From: Nostoc sp. NMS7
Lineage (GTDB): Bacteria > Cyanobacteriota > Cyanobacteriia > Cyanobacteriales > Nostocaceae
DNA: 64,000 bases
NCBI RefSeq assembly: GCF_017115085.1
Contig: NZ_JABXKJ010000148.1
Span: 50,236 to 114,235 of the forward strand
Direction: 5' to 3'
Shown: in pieces, positions 9,206-18,208 of the stretch
Numbering within the stretch: position 1 is the stretch's first letter
Layout: each line of letters begins with the position of its first letter
Made by a program: the position numbers and the translations under genes
Notes under the pieces: model-generated
The model's database searches: none
What the model was told of the DNA's origin: nothing
The model's input: only the letters and a program-made list of their open reading frames with translations

Positions 9206-9916
9206 ATGACTAATAGTTCTTCTGAATCTAAAAATAAACCCTTGTCTCCCGAAGCCGAATTTTCCAATAAGGTGACTTTTCGGGATTACTTAATTGCGAC
9301 TGAACAAAAATCGAATAAACCCTTACCTTTTTGGCGGTTAATAGTTCCTCTGGCGGTGCAAACAGGGCTAATTATGGCAGTACCAGCCCAAGCGGTTTAT
9401 ACAGATGTGGCAGGCAAAACGGTGATTTTGCAAACCGTACCTGTAAACCCTAACGATGTACTAAATGGTAACACCTTAGCGTTAGATTACAACATATCTC
9501 GTACTGCAAATTTGAGCAGACTACCTGGTTGGCAAACGTTAGTCAGCAAAGGTCGTGGAAGTGGCAGAAGATTGCCTGAAGGAACCAACATCTACGTGAT
9601 TTTGCAAGAGCAACTATCCTTTAGTCGCGGTGTTCCTAGAGCTTGGAGACCGTTGCGAGTAAGTAGCGATCGCCCTACAACTCTTAGAGCTAACCAAGTC
9701 GGCTTAAAAGGTGTTTATCAGAATGGTTCTGTTAACTACGGCTTAGAAACATATTACATCAAAGAAAACCAACGGCGGCAGATTACCAACGACTTGCAAG
9801 CCCAACGCGCCCGCAGAGGACAGCTACCACCGATTGTAGTGAAGGCGAAAGTAGATCCACAGGGTAAGGCGGTGCCAGTTAGTATGTGGGTGCGCGATCG
9901 CAACTATCGCTTTTAG
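9206..9916 (+). CDS. GDYXXLXY-type protein
   Basis: About 236 aa from MTNSSSESKNK (an upstream TTG at 9167 is possible). One membrane helix (LIVPLAVQTGLIMAVPAQA) precedes a soluble domain containing NGNTLALDYNIS, a variant of the GDYxxLxY signature, and ends with VSMWVRDRNYRF. The signature follows the membrane segment as in the family, whose members are often paired with DUF2157/DUF4401 membrane proteins. The gene lies 140 bp downstream of the DUF2157 gene on the same strand, so co-transcription is plausible. Function unknown. Confidence 0.75.
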   Translation: MTNSSSESKNKPLSPEAEFSNKVTFRDYLIATEQKSNKPLPFWRLIVPLAVQTGLIMAVPAQAVYTDVAGKTVILQTVPVNPNDVLNGNTLALDYNISRTANLSRLPGWQTLVSKGRGSGRRLPEGTNIYVILQEQLSFSRGVPRAWRPLRVSSDRPTTLRANQVGLKGVYQNGSVNYGLETYYIKENQRRQITNDLQAQRARRGQLPPIVVKAKVDPQGKAVPVSMWVRDRNYRF

Positions 9917-10080
9917 ACCGTTAGACATAGGAGTGAAAATGACGTAGGCACAATTGAAGAATTCTGCCTACCAAGGATTTCCGGCAACGCATAGTTAATT
10001 TCAGCAAATGTCTAATCGAATTCTTGGCTAGACAAACGAGAGCTACATCTCCGGGCTAATGGAAAATCAAACTTTTTTAA

Positions 10081-10107
10081 CCCGCTCCGAACTTCGGAGC
10101 GGGTTTT
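10081..10107 (+). terminator. Rho-independent terminator
   Basis: CCCGCTCCGAA and TTCGGAGCGGG form a GC-rich stem with a tight loop, followed by TTTTGTTT on the plus strand. It lies downstream of the GDYXXLXY gene and before the oppositely oriented universal stress protein gene. The minus direction lacks a U-tract. Confidence 0.8.
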
Positions 10108-10146
10108 GTTTGTGTAGATGCGGTTTCTAACCGCCGATTTAACCTG

Positions 10147-10554
10147 CTAAGGCACAATCAGCACTGGGCAGGGGGAAAGGTTAATCACGCGAGTAGTCAC
10201 ACTATCATCCGCTCCTTCTTCAGTCAAGCCTAGCCCCCGACAACCCATAATAATTAAATCAGCCCCGATTTCATCAGCGACATCGCAGATAGTAAAAGCT
10301 GGTTTACCTTGCCTTTCCAGGATTTCGGATTGAATTCCTTGCCCAGAAAATAAAGATTGAGCATTTTCCAGCAGTTTGGCAACTACCTGTGGTGACACCA
10401 TCGGATCTGCACTAGGCGCGTCTTTTGGTGGTTCTTCTACCACAGATAGCAGCACCAAGCGACTGGCATACTTTTTGACTACGTTGGTAACTACGTCAGC
10501 AGCTTCCCGCGTTTCCCGGCTTTGATCAATAGGAAATAGTACTGTCTTAAACAT
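10147..10554 (-). CDS. Universal stress protein (UspA family)
   Basis: A 135-aa single-domain Usp from MFKTVLFPIDQSRET (start 10554; the ATG at 10563 adds three residues). The first beta strand with its Asp (PIDQS), the central LVLLSVVEE and the C-terminal ADLIIMGCRGLG and SPCPVLIVP strands are all present. The ATP-binding G-2x-G-9x-G(S/T) element is altered after GCRGLG (TEEGADDSVTTRV), so nucleotide binding may be atypical. Divergent from pgk. Confidence 0.9.
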   Translation of the reverse strand: MFKTVLFPIDQSRETREAADVVTNVVKKYASRLVLLSVVEEPPKDAPSADPMVSPQVVAKLLENAQSLFSGQGIQSEILERQGKPAFTICDVADEIGADLIIMGCRGLGLTEEGADDSVTTRVINLSPCPVLIVP

Positions 10555-10643
10555 TTCTGTCACCTGGGCACCCCTGACTCCGGTAAAATCTGGATGGTTC
10601 TACTTTCAAAACAATAACAAAAAGGTAATCAGGAGAGTTTGGT

Positions 10644-11846
10644 GTGTCCAAAAAAAGTTTAGCAAGTTTATCTTCGGCTGATATCTCTGGGAAACGTGCC
10701 TTAGTGCGGGTTGACTTTAATGTGCCTGTGGATGATCAAGGCAACATTACCGACGATACTCGCATTCGCGCCGCTCTACCAACCATTAAAGATTTGACGC
10801 AGAAGGGTGCTAAGGTCATTCTCGCCAGCCATTTTGGACGTCCCAAGGGTGTGGATGACAAATTACGCCTAACTCCGGTTGCCAAGCGTCTCTCGGAGTT
10901 ACTGGGGCAAGAAGTGATTAAAACTGATGACTCTATTGGCGATGAAGTTGCAGCTAAAGTTGGCGCGTTGCAAAATGGACAAGTCCTGTTACTAGAAAAT
11001 GTCCGCTTTTACAAAGAAGAAGAGAAAAACGATCCAGAATTTGCGAAAAAATTGGCAGCTAATGCTGATTTTTATGTAAATGATGCTTTTGGTACTGCAC
11101 ACCGCGCCCATGCTTCAACTGAAGGTGTGACTAAATTCCTCAGTCCTTCTGTGGCTGGATATTTGGTTGAGAAAGAATTGCAATATCTGCAAAACGCTAT
11201 TGAAAATCCCCAACGTCCTTTGGCAGCAATTATCGGCGGTTCCAAAGTTTCCAGTAAAATTGGCGTGATTGAAACGTTACTGGAGAAGTGCGATAAGCTG
11301 ATTATCGGCGGTGGAATGATTTTCACCTTCTACAAAGCCCGTGGTTTGAATGTCGGTAAGTCATTGGTAGAAGAAGACAAGCTAGAATTGGCGAAGTCTT
11401 TGGAAGCTAAGGCTAAAGAACGGGGTGTTGCTTTATTGCTTCCTACAGATGTGGTAGTAGCAGATAACTTTGCCCCAGATGCGAATTCTCAAACCGTTAG
11501 CATTGAGAATATCCCAGATGGTTGGATGGGTTTGGATATTGGCCCAGACTCAGTAAAAGTTTTTCAAGATGCCCTTGCAGATACCAAAACGGTAATTTGG
11601 AACGGCCCAATGGGTGTGTTTGAGTTTGATAAGTTTGCAGTAGGTACAGAAGCGATCGCTCATACCCTCGCCGAAATTAGCAAAACTGGCACAACCACCA
11701 TTATCGGCGGCGGCGACTCAGTAGCGGCTGTGGAAAAGGTTGGTTTAGCTGACCAAATGAGCCACATCTCCACCGGCGGCGGCGCTAGCTTGGAGTTACT
11801 TGAAGGCAAAGTATTGCCTGGAATTGCGGCTTTAGATGATGCTTAA
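10644..11846 (+). CDS. pgk: Phosphoglycerate kinase
   Basis: Catalyses 3-phosphoglycerate + ATP <-> 1,3-bisphosphoglycerate + ADP in the Calvin cycle and glycolysis. At 400 aa it has the normal length. The N-domain carries RVDFNVP, the substrate loop ASHFGRPKG and [14 protein letters not shown]. The C-domain carries [21 protein letters not shown] and [14 protein letters not shown] for nucleotide binding. Start is GTG at 10644, preceded by AGGAGAG at 10631-10637. Confidence 0.97.
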   Translation: MSKKSLASLSSADISGKRALVRVDFNVPVDDQGNITDDTRIRAALPTIKDLTQKGAKVILASHFGRPKGVDDKLRLTPVAKRLSELLGQEVIKTDDSIGDEVAAKVGALQNGQVLLLENVRFYKEEEKNDPEFAKKLAANADFYVNDAFGTAHRAHASTEGVTKFLSPSVAGYLVEKELQYLQNAIENPQRPLAAIIGGSKVSSKIGVIETLLEKCDKLIIGGGMIFTFYKARGLNVGKSLVEEDKLELAKSLEAKAKERGVALLLPTDVVVADNFAPDANSQTVSIENIPDGWMGLDIGPDSVKVFQDALADTKTVIWNGPMGVFEFDKFAVGTEAIAHTLAEISKTGTTTIIGGGDSVAAVEKVGLADQMSHISTGGGASLELLEGKVLPGIAALDDA

Positions 11847-12094
11847 TAGCCATCTTTAGAATTATGTATAGACGTTACGTGTAACGTCTCTACATTAAAT
11901 AGGGGAAGAACTGTGTTTCATTGGTTTTAGAATCAATGTCGTATGGTTCTAGAATCAGTCACGGATGGCTAGAAACCCACGCTTACCAGCAAGCGGCCAG
12001 AGCCAAAAGAGCAAGGCAGAGGGCTTGTCTATGGCGTTGTCTGGCACTACGTCGAGGGTCTGGCAAGTTGACAAAGGCTTTTATAATAGCTATT

Positions 12095-13471
12095 TCACAG
12101 AAAAGTGAAGTTGTTACTATCAAGTGTGAGATCCACTACCCCCACCACAACACCGATGATCTCATTTTGCTCTGCTCCCAGTTTATCTAAGAATATTCGT
12201 GTGTTGCTTCCAACAACTTGTAGGAGATAATCCTGTGAAGATCCTTTAAGTTGAATTACATCTTGGCTAGAGTCGAAGTCATTAATAATAGCCAAGTCCC
12301 CAAAACCAAAATTCGTACTGTTGTTATCGTCGTAGAAAACATTTTCAGCGTCCCCCAGCACAAATGTATCTGCCCCAGCCCCGCCAGTCAAATTATCAGT
12401 TTCCCCTAATCCAGGTGGAAACGGACTACCAGGAAAAACACCGATGAGGATGTCGTCTCCAGCCCCGCCATTGAGTACGTCATTGCCCGGTCCACCTTGT
12501 AGGCTATCATTGCCGTCCTCACCATTGAGAATATCATCGCCGAAATTACCGTCGAGCGTGTCATTGCCGGCTCTGGCATTCAGAGTGTTGTTAGCAGTAT
12601 TAGCAAACAGGAAGTTGTCAAGACTGTTACCTATGCCGTAGATGTTGCTAGTTCCCGTCAGCCTCAGATTCTCTAGATTGACACCCAGCACGTAGGGGAT
12701 AGAAGACCGGACGATATCTGTACCTGAATTAGCCGCCTCCGTAATCGTGTCAGCAGCACCGTCAACAATGTAAGTGTCGTCGCCTGCTCCCCCATTCAAA
12801 CTGTCACGACCTAAGCCCCCATCAAGTGTGTCATTGCCTTTATTACCAGATAATTGGTTATTTTGGTTGTCGCCAACAATGATGTCATTTGCATTTGTAC
12901 CGATAATATTATCAAAGTTGACCGCAGTAAATGACAATGTTCCCAAACCAGGAATGTTATTGGCAGCCAAACTTTGGGTTTGCAGATTAACGGTGATAAA
13001 TACCCCAGGCGAAGATTGGGATGCATCTATGGTGTTGTTGGCAACATTAGCATTAGCAATAATCTTTTCTATTTTAAAGAGTTGGTCTTGCCCCAATTTC
13101 CCAGCTTTTTGAATGGTTCCTACACCTGACAAGGTAATGGCTTGACCTAGTTGACTGTAGTCTGCGGTATTAATCCCATCTCCACCATCAATGCCGTCGT
13201 TACCCTGACTGCCTTTGAAGGTGTCACTGCCTGCACCACCTACTAGAATGTCGTTTCCTGTGCCCCCATCAAGTGTGTCATTGCCATCTCCACCGCTTAG
13301 ACTGTCGTTCGCCGTCCCACCTGCAAGGGAATCATTACCAGCCAAACCATTCAAGGTATCGTTACCGGAAATAGTATTGGCATTACCACCACTAGCCCAA
13401 CCAACTATTGTGTCATTTCCGAAAGTCCCATTTCTCGTATCAAAACCTGTAGTGCCGAAAATAAATGCCAT
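12095..13471 (-). CDS. RTX-type calcium-binding repeat protein
   Basis: A 458-aa acidic protein dominated by GGxGxDxLx nonapeptides in three blocks (about residues 35-100, 200-245 and 290-365: GNDTLDGGTGNDILVGGAG, GNDTLDGGLGRDSLNGGAG, GNDSLQGGPGNDVLNGGAG). Such arrays bind Ca2+ in a parallel beta roll. Between them lie non-repeat beta segments (FITVNLQTQSLAANN; LGVNLENLRLTG). No cleavable signal peptide and no catalytic domain are visible; type I secretion would be expected from the family. The tail ENEIIGVVVGVVDLTLDSNN may be the secretion end. Function beyond Ca2+ binding unknown. Confidence 0.85.
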   Translation of the reverse strand: MAFIFGTTGFDTRNGTFGNDTIVGWASGGNANTISGNDTLNGLAGNDSLAGGTANDSLSGGDGNDTLDGGTGNDILVGGAGSDTFKGSQGNDGIDGGDGINTADYSQLGQAITLSGVGTIQKAGKLGQDQLFKIEKIIANANVANNTIDASQSSPGVFITVNLQTQSLAANNIPGLGTLSFTAVNFDNIIGTNANDIIVGDNQNNQLSGNKGNDTLDGGLGRDSLNGGAGDDTYIVDGAADTITEAANSGTDIVRSSIPYVLGVNLENLRLTGTSNIYGIGNSLDNFLFANTANNTLNARAGNDTLDGNFGDDILNGEDGNDSLQGGPGNDVLNGGAGDDILIGVFPGSPFPPGLGETDNLTGGAGADTFVLGDAENVFYDDNNSTNFGFGDLAIINDFDSSQDVIQLKGSSQDYLLQVVGSNTRIFLDKLGAEQNEIIGVVVGVVDLTLDSNNFTFL

Positions 13472-13594
13472 ATTATCTCTGGTGAATTTCTCACTAATAC
13501 GTAAATTGAGTCTCGGTCAAAGAACTATTTATCAGTTCAATCGATATTACTTGCCTTTTGCATAATCAAAGGCAAGAAAACATTAATTATTTGG

Positions 13595-13722
13595 TTAGGA
13601 ACTTCTAAAGAAAAAAATATCCAACTATTTATTGTGGGCTGACCTGAAAAGCCCGCCGTTGGTTGCGGGTGAGCAAGACGCCTACTCTACAAAATTAGAT
13701 AATTTATTTCATGAAAATCCCT
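13595..13722. mobile_element. Degenerate MITE-like element
   Basis: Opens taggaacttctaaag and closes aatttatttcatgaaaatccct, degenerate versions of the AGGGACTTCCAA inverted ends at 26743-26867, with a weaker inner hairpin. The remainder of 13472-14100 is AT-rich, contains a short duplication (aatctttaatat twice near 13850-13880), and shows no gene. Confidence 0.45.
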
Positions 13723-14100
13723 TAATTAATTACCGGAATGGTAAGTAATTATGTCAAATATCGGGGTTCTTTTTCCGATTGTTTTTGAATTTATCTGTAA
13801 TTATTTAATTATCCTGAAGTACAAGGTTACATCAACTACTTTATCAAATCTTTAATATATTTTTAATCAAATCTTTAATATGTCAATCAATGCGATTGAT
13901 AATACATTCGATTATTATCTGTGTAAAGTTTAATTAAGTACTTTTGAAAACTACTGATTTGTTTGATGAACATTATTAGAGGGGATCAATAAGTGCCTAA
14001 AATCACAGCCAATCACTTTTAAAATAACCTCTTAAGCTTTAGATAAATTTTATCGAGATTAGATCCAGGTAGAGACACTCCAAACGTAGAGGATAACTCT

Positions 14101-16239
14101 CTACTGGGGCGTTGTCTCCTGCGTCGGTGTGGGTGTTGGAGTAGCGGTTTCAGTGGGAGTTGGTATCAGAGTTGGCGTGGGTGTTGGTGTAGGAATTTGC
14201 GTAGGAGTGGGCGTTGGTGTAGGCAATGGGGGACGGGTGGGATTTTCCACTGTCATGCTGAGTTGATAATCTAGTGGTTTCGATGCTGTGGAAACTACGA
14301 CAAACTCGTAAAATCCCTTTTCTGGTAATTTAGTTGACAAAGTACGCTGGGTAGAATCTTGCAAAAGTTTGATTTTGCCAGAGGGTGAATAGACTGATAA
14401 CAAAACTTGGGAATTTGCTTCTAGCTTCAATTCCAAAGATTGCTCTTTGGCAAGTTCAGCAATGAACACTTTACCACCACCAGGTTGAAGAGTACCACTG
14501 ACTGTTTTGCCGGTAGCGCCCGGATCAAATACAAGTTTCTCGAAAGCGCTACCGTCGAGGATAGCACTTAGCCGATCGCTAACAAAACCATACCAAACTT
14601 GTCCGATGGTTCCAGACCGAAAATCTTTACCACGCCGATCGGGAAATACACTTAAGAAAGCAGCGTCTCCCAAATCAGACAAAGAACGACTACCGACGTT
14701 GATTTTGTTGACTTGTAGTTTCCAGCGATCGCGTTCAGCAGTTGTGTAAGTTCCCAATCTTTGACGTGTATTTGCACTCAGTGGCGCTAGCTTTTCGAGC
14801 AATTCTCTTGCTGTTTGATCCCATTCTGCCCGCAAACTCTCATCTTGGGTACCGTTGCTGAGAGTGCGTCCCCGTAAACTGGGATTTCTGTCCCAAAAAA
14901 CTTGATTTACCAAGTTGATGTAGAATTTCTCATCAATGCCCAATTGTTGACGGCGATCGCTTAATCTTTCTTTACGTTCCCGTTCTGCTGGTGAATATTG
15001 CGCTAAGGGATCGGTTGGTTGTTCACTGGTTGGAATTGGGCTGGCTGTAGGAGTAGGTTTGATTTGGGCGAGATCACGGCGGCTATTCACTCCCCACCAA
15101 ATTAATCCAACAGTACCAAATACTAATAGTGCCACTAGGAAGGTTTTTGTTGGTGTCCACCAGCTTGTGGGCTGAGGGGATGGGCGAGATGTAGCTTTAG
15201 GTTCCCGCAGGCTGGGGGATGGAGGAGGTGGAGAGATGGCAACGGTGGCGGATGTGGGTTGTGGTGGGGAATAGTTAACTGAGGGCGGGTTGATGGCTTG
15301 GAGTACTTGACGGGCTGATTGATAGCGATCGCTTGGTCTGACAGATAACATTTTATCTAATACCTGTGCCAAAGTTTGACTGAGGCTAACTTCCCGCCGC
15401 CACTGCCAACTAAGAGTGTAGTTATCAATTAATTCTTGGGGTTGTTTTCCTGTCAGTAAAACCAGCATTGTTGCGGCCATTGCATACAAGTCGCTATGGG
15501 GAGATACTAACCCAGTTTGCATCTGTTCTGGGGGAGCAAATCCGACTTTACCCAATAGGGTTGGTGATGGAGAAGATGCAACTATGCCGGGTTGATAATA
15601 TTGGGAAGCTACGGTTGCTACTACTTGTTTGACACCGCCAAAATCAATTAACATCGGCAGTTGATCAACAGTGCGAAGCATTAAGTTATCTGGAGAAATA
15701 TCTCGATGAATTACGCCTAGTGAGTGAATGTATTCCAATACTGGCAAAATTTGTTGCAACAATTGGCGTATTTCTACTTCTGTAAAGCGCAAACCCTGTT
15801 TTATCCGGGCATCTAACAAAGAATTGTAAGTTTCCCCTTCGACATAATCTTGCACCAAAAACAGATATTCTTTGCCCCCTAAGTTCAGCCGAAGTAGTTC
15901 CCGAAAGCGAGGAATTTGGGGATGTTGCAGTTTATAAAGAACACTCGCTTCTCTCTCAAACAGTTCTTCAGCTTTTTGGATCACGTAAGCGGTTTGAACT
16001 TGGGGGGAAAATTCCTTTAAAACACAAAGTTCGCGGAAACGGTTGATATCTTCAGCTAAATAAGTGCGTCCAAAGCCACCTTGACCAATTTGACGCAAAA
16101 TCACATAGCGATCGCCTAAAGTTAGTCCCGGTTGGATACTATAACTCATGGGCGTATCCAACAACTTTTCACCACACTGGAGACAAAAGCGGCTACCTGG
16201 GGAATTTTCATGTCCTTGAGAACAATAGATTTTAGTCAT
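14101..16239 (-). CDS. Membrane-anchored Ser/Thr protein kinase
   Basis: A 712-aa Hanks-type kinase. An N-terminal zinc-ribbon-like segment (CSQGH...FCLQCGEK, residues 5-25) precedes the kinase domain (~42-315): P-loop IGQGGFGRTYLAED, VAIK-equivalent lysine in CVLKEF, catalytic HRDISPDN, DFG as LIDFGGVKQ, and APPEQ. One membrane helix (TFLVALLVFGTVGLIWWG) separates it from an extracytoplasmic region of ~330 aa. A final low-complexity tail of repeated TPTP is encoded by repetitive DNA near 14110-14225. The gene is followed upstream by a paralogue; both may belong to one signalling unit. Confidence 0.9.
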   Translation of the reverse strand: MTKIYCSQGHENSPGSRFCLQCGEKLLDTPMSYSIQPGLTLGDRYVILRQIGQGGFGRTYLAEDINRFRELCVLKEFSPQVQTAYVIQKAEELFEREASVLYKLQHPQIPRFRELLRLNLGGKEYLFLVQDYVEGETYNSLLDARIKQGLRFTEVEIRQLLQQILPVLEYIHSLGVIHRDISPDNLMLRTVDQLPMLIDFGGVKQVVATVASQYYQPGIVASSPSPTLLGKVGFAPPEQMQTGLVSPHSDLYAMAATMLVLLTGKQPQELIDNYTLSWQWRREVSLSQTLAQVLDKMLSVRPSDRYQSARQVLQAINPPSVNYSPPQPTSATVAISPPPPSPSLREPKATSRPSPQPTSWWTPTKTFLVALLVFGTVGLIWWGVNSRRDLAQIKPTPTASPIPTSEQPTDPLAQYSPAERERKERLSDRRQQLGIDEKFYINLVNQVFWDRNPSLRGRTLSNGTQDESLRAEWDQTARELLEKLAPLSANTRQRLGTYTTAERDRWKLQVNKINVGSRSLSDLGDAAFLSVFPDRRGKDFRSGTIGQVWYGFVSDRLSAILDGSAFEKLVFDPGATGKTVSGTLQPGGGKVFIAELAKEQSLELKLEANSQVLLSVYSPSGKIKLLQDSTQRTLSTKLPEKGFYEFVVVSTASKPLDYQLSMTVENPTRPPLPTPTPTPTQIPTPTPTPTLIPTPTETATPTPTPTQETTPQ

Positions 16240-16282
16240 TAGTCATTAGTTATTAGTCATTAGTGACTCTTCCCCAGTCCCC

Positions 16283-17971
16283 TTACTTGCCAGATTCTAG
16301 TTTACTGACTTGATCAGCTGCGATCGCATACCAAATTTGACCAAAAGTCTGTTGATTAAGTTTCCCACGCTGCTGATCAGGAAACAATCGATCAAATTTT
16401 TCATTTGTATCTTTGTTCAGTTGATCAATTGTATAGTTCCCAAACTGCCCCGATCGCGCTTGTCGTCTCCATGTTTCGTAATTTTGTGCAGTATAGTTCC
16501 CCAATTTCCGACGAGCTGCTGGACTGAGGTTAGCCTGTTCTAGTTTATTCAACAAATCGTCAGCGATACCAGACCATTCATCTCGTAAACCAACGTCTTC
16601 AGGTTTAGATGTCAAGCTACGTCCCTTTAATTCTGGTTTTTTCGTATAAAATAAATTATCTACAAAGGTAATAAAAAATCCTTCAGTAATTTCTAGCTGT
16701 TGGCGACGACTGTTAATTTGTTGGAGGTCGCCATTTTTTCCTTTGTCGCTGACTGGTTTAGCGATCGGATTTGGGAACTGGGGAATTTGCGGTAATGAAA
16801 TTGATGGTATGGTGATTGAAGTTACAGTCCGAATGACTGCATTTCCTGCCGCTAAAGTTAATCCAATTAAAGCTGTTCCCCCTAAACTGATCACAAAAGG
16901 GCGAATCCAAACAGGCCAAGATATCGGTTTAGCGATTGCTTGCGTTTGGCTCTGAAATCTACTCAGAATAGCACTAGCGCGTTGTCTTCCTGGAGCAACT
17001 ACCATCGTTTTAATCTTGGTAGTAATATAATTATCTGGGGATTTAGTAGCAATTGGCGATGGTAAATCTTTGAGAATTTGCTCGGCTCGTTGGTAGCGAT
17101 CGCTCGGTTTATAAGCCAGCATCTTTTTTAACACCGCTTCCAGTTGCGGACTAACTTTAATTTCCTTTCCCCATCCCCAAATTCCCTGATAGCTGTCGTA
17201 TAATTTTTGCGGTTCTTTACCCGTGAGCAACACCAGGGATGTCACCGCCAAAGAATATAAATCACTACTTAAAAATACTTTACCCTGCCGTAGCTGTTCC
17301 TCTGGAGCGTAGCCTTTTTTACCCAGCAAAGTGTTATTTTCAACCAACTTTGTGCGCCAAAAACCTTGAGAAGCTGGCAATTGCTTGACACCACCAAAAT
17401 CAATCAGCACTGGTAGATGATCAGAACGCCGCCAAATCAAATTATCAGGAGTGATATCGCGATGAACTACATCTAGTGAGTGGATATAGGATAACACGGG
17501 TAAAATTTGTTGGAGTAGTATGATTACTTCCTCTTCACTAAAAGTTTTTCCCTGACTTTCACGCTGTTCTAATAATTGGTAATAATTATCACCATCCACA
17601 TAATCTTGCACGAGAAAGAAAAAATCTTTAGTGCCTATCTTCACTTGTAGCGTAGCGTGAAAACGCGGAATTTGCGGATGTTGGAGTTTTTTCAGAACAT
17701 TTGCTTCTCGTTCAAATAACTCTTTAGCTTTTTGTAAATCTTGCTGTTCTTGTACTTGGGGTGCAAATTCCTTCAGCACACAGGTTTGATCGGATTTATT
17801 TCTATCTTCCGCCAAATAGGTGCGACCAAAGCCGCCCTGTCCTAGATGACGGATAATTTGATAGCGATTATCCACAATTTCCCCCACAGCAAGAGGTAAT
17901 GGTTCACCACAATGGGTACAAAAGCGGCTACTACCATTATTTGTATGTTGTTTACTGCAATAGAGCTGCAT
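16283..17971 (-). CDS. Membrane-anchored Ser/Thr protein kinase (paralogue)
   Basis: About 562 aa from MQLYCSKQHTNNG (start 17971; ATG at 17980 adds three residues). It has the same architecture as its neighbour: zinc-ribbon-like CSKQH...FCTHCGE, kinase motifs LGQGGFGRTYLAED, CVLKEF, VHRDITPDN and LIDFGGVKQLP, and a membrane helix (FVISLGGTALIGLTLAAG). The extracytoplasmic domain of ~160 aa contains RRQQLEITEGFFITFVDNLF, matching RRQQLGIDEKFYINLVNQVF of the neighbour. It lacks the TP-rich tail. The pair likely arose by tandem duplication and is separated by 43 bp of tagtcat-type repeat. Confidence 0.9.
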   Translation of the reverse strand: MQLYCSKQHTNNGSSRFCTHCGEPLPLAVGEIVDNRYQIIRHLGQGGFGRTYLAEDRNKSDQTCVLKEFAPQVQEQQDLQKAKELFEREANVLKKLQHPQIPRFHATLQVKIGTKDFFFLVQDYVDGDNYYQLLEQRESQGKTFSEEEVIILLQQILPVLSYIHSLDVVHRDITPDNLIWRRSDHLPVLIDFGGVKQLPASQGFWRTKLVENNTLLGKKGYAPEEQLRQGKVFLSSDLYSLAVTSLVLLTGKEPQKLYDSYQGIWGWGKEIKVSPQLEAVLKKMLAYKPSDRYQRAEQILKDLPSPIATKSPDNYITTKIKTMVVAPGRQRASAILSRFQSQTQAIAKPISWPVWIRPFVISLGGTALIGLTLAAGNAVIRTVTSITIPSISLPQIPQFPNPIAKPVSDKGKNGDLQQINSRRQQLEITEGFFITFVDNLFYTKKPELKGRSLTSKPEDVGLRDEWSGIADDLLNKLEQANLSPAARRKLGNYTAQNYETWRRQARSGQFGNYTIDQLNKDTNEKFDRLFPDQQRGKLNQQTFGQIWYAIAADQVSKLESGK

Positions 17972-18045
17972 AGTGCCCAAGGATAAATTAAGGTTTTATT
18001 GACTAACTACAACGCGCATACCCTCATTTTCGGATATCCTACGAA

Positions 18046-18156
18046 TTACAAACTTGTACTGAGCGACTTGCCTTGAGCGAAGTCGAAAGGAGCCGAAGTG
18101 TTACAAACTTGTACTGAGCGACTTGCCTTGAGCGAAGTCGAGAGGAGCCGAAGTAC
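18046..18156. repeat. 55-bp tandem duplication
   Basis: Two nearly identical head-to-tail copies of a unit containing cttgtactgagcgacttgcc and gagcgaagtcga; related cgacttcgctcagtacaag units recur at 24835-24900, and shorter cttgtactgagcg pieces at 61957 and 62023. Dispersed non-coding repeat between the kinase and PaaK-like genes. Confidence 0.8.
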
Positions 18157-18208
18157 TACGAATTATTTTAACGGTGTTGGTTCTACTTCAGGATAAATAA
18201 CAAGCGTC

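Noticed and set aside
11921..12190. 89-codon plus-strand frame after pgk
   Set aside because: TTG start, biased Arg/Ala-rich translation without conserved pattern, overlaps the end of the RTX gene; read as non-coding.
12444..13565. Plus-strand frames rich in SLP and PPL repeats
   Set aside because: They are antisense shadows of the GGxGxD repeats of the RTX gene.
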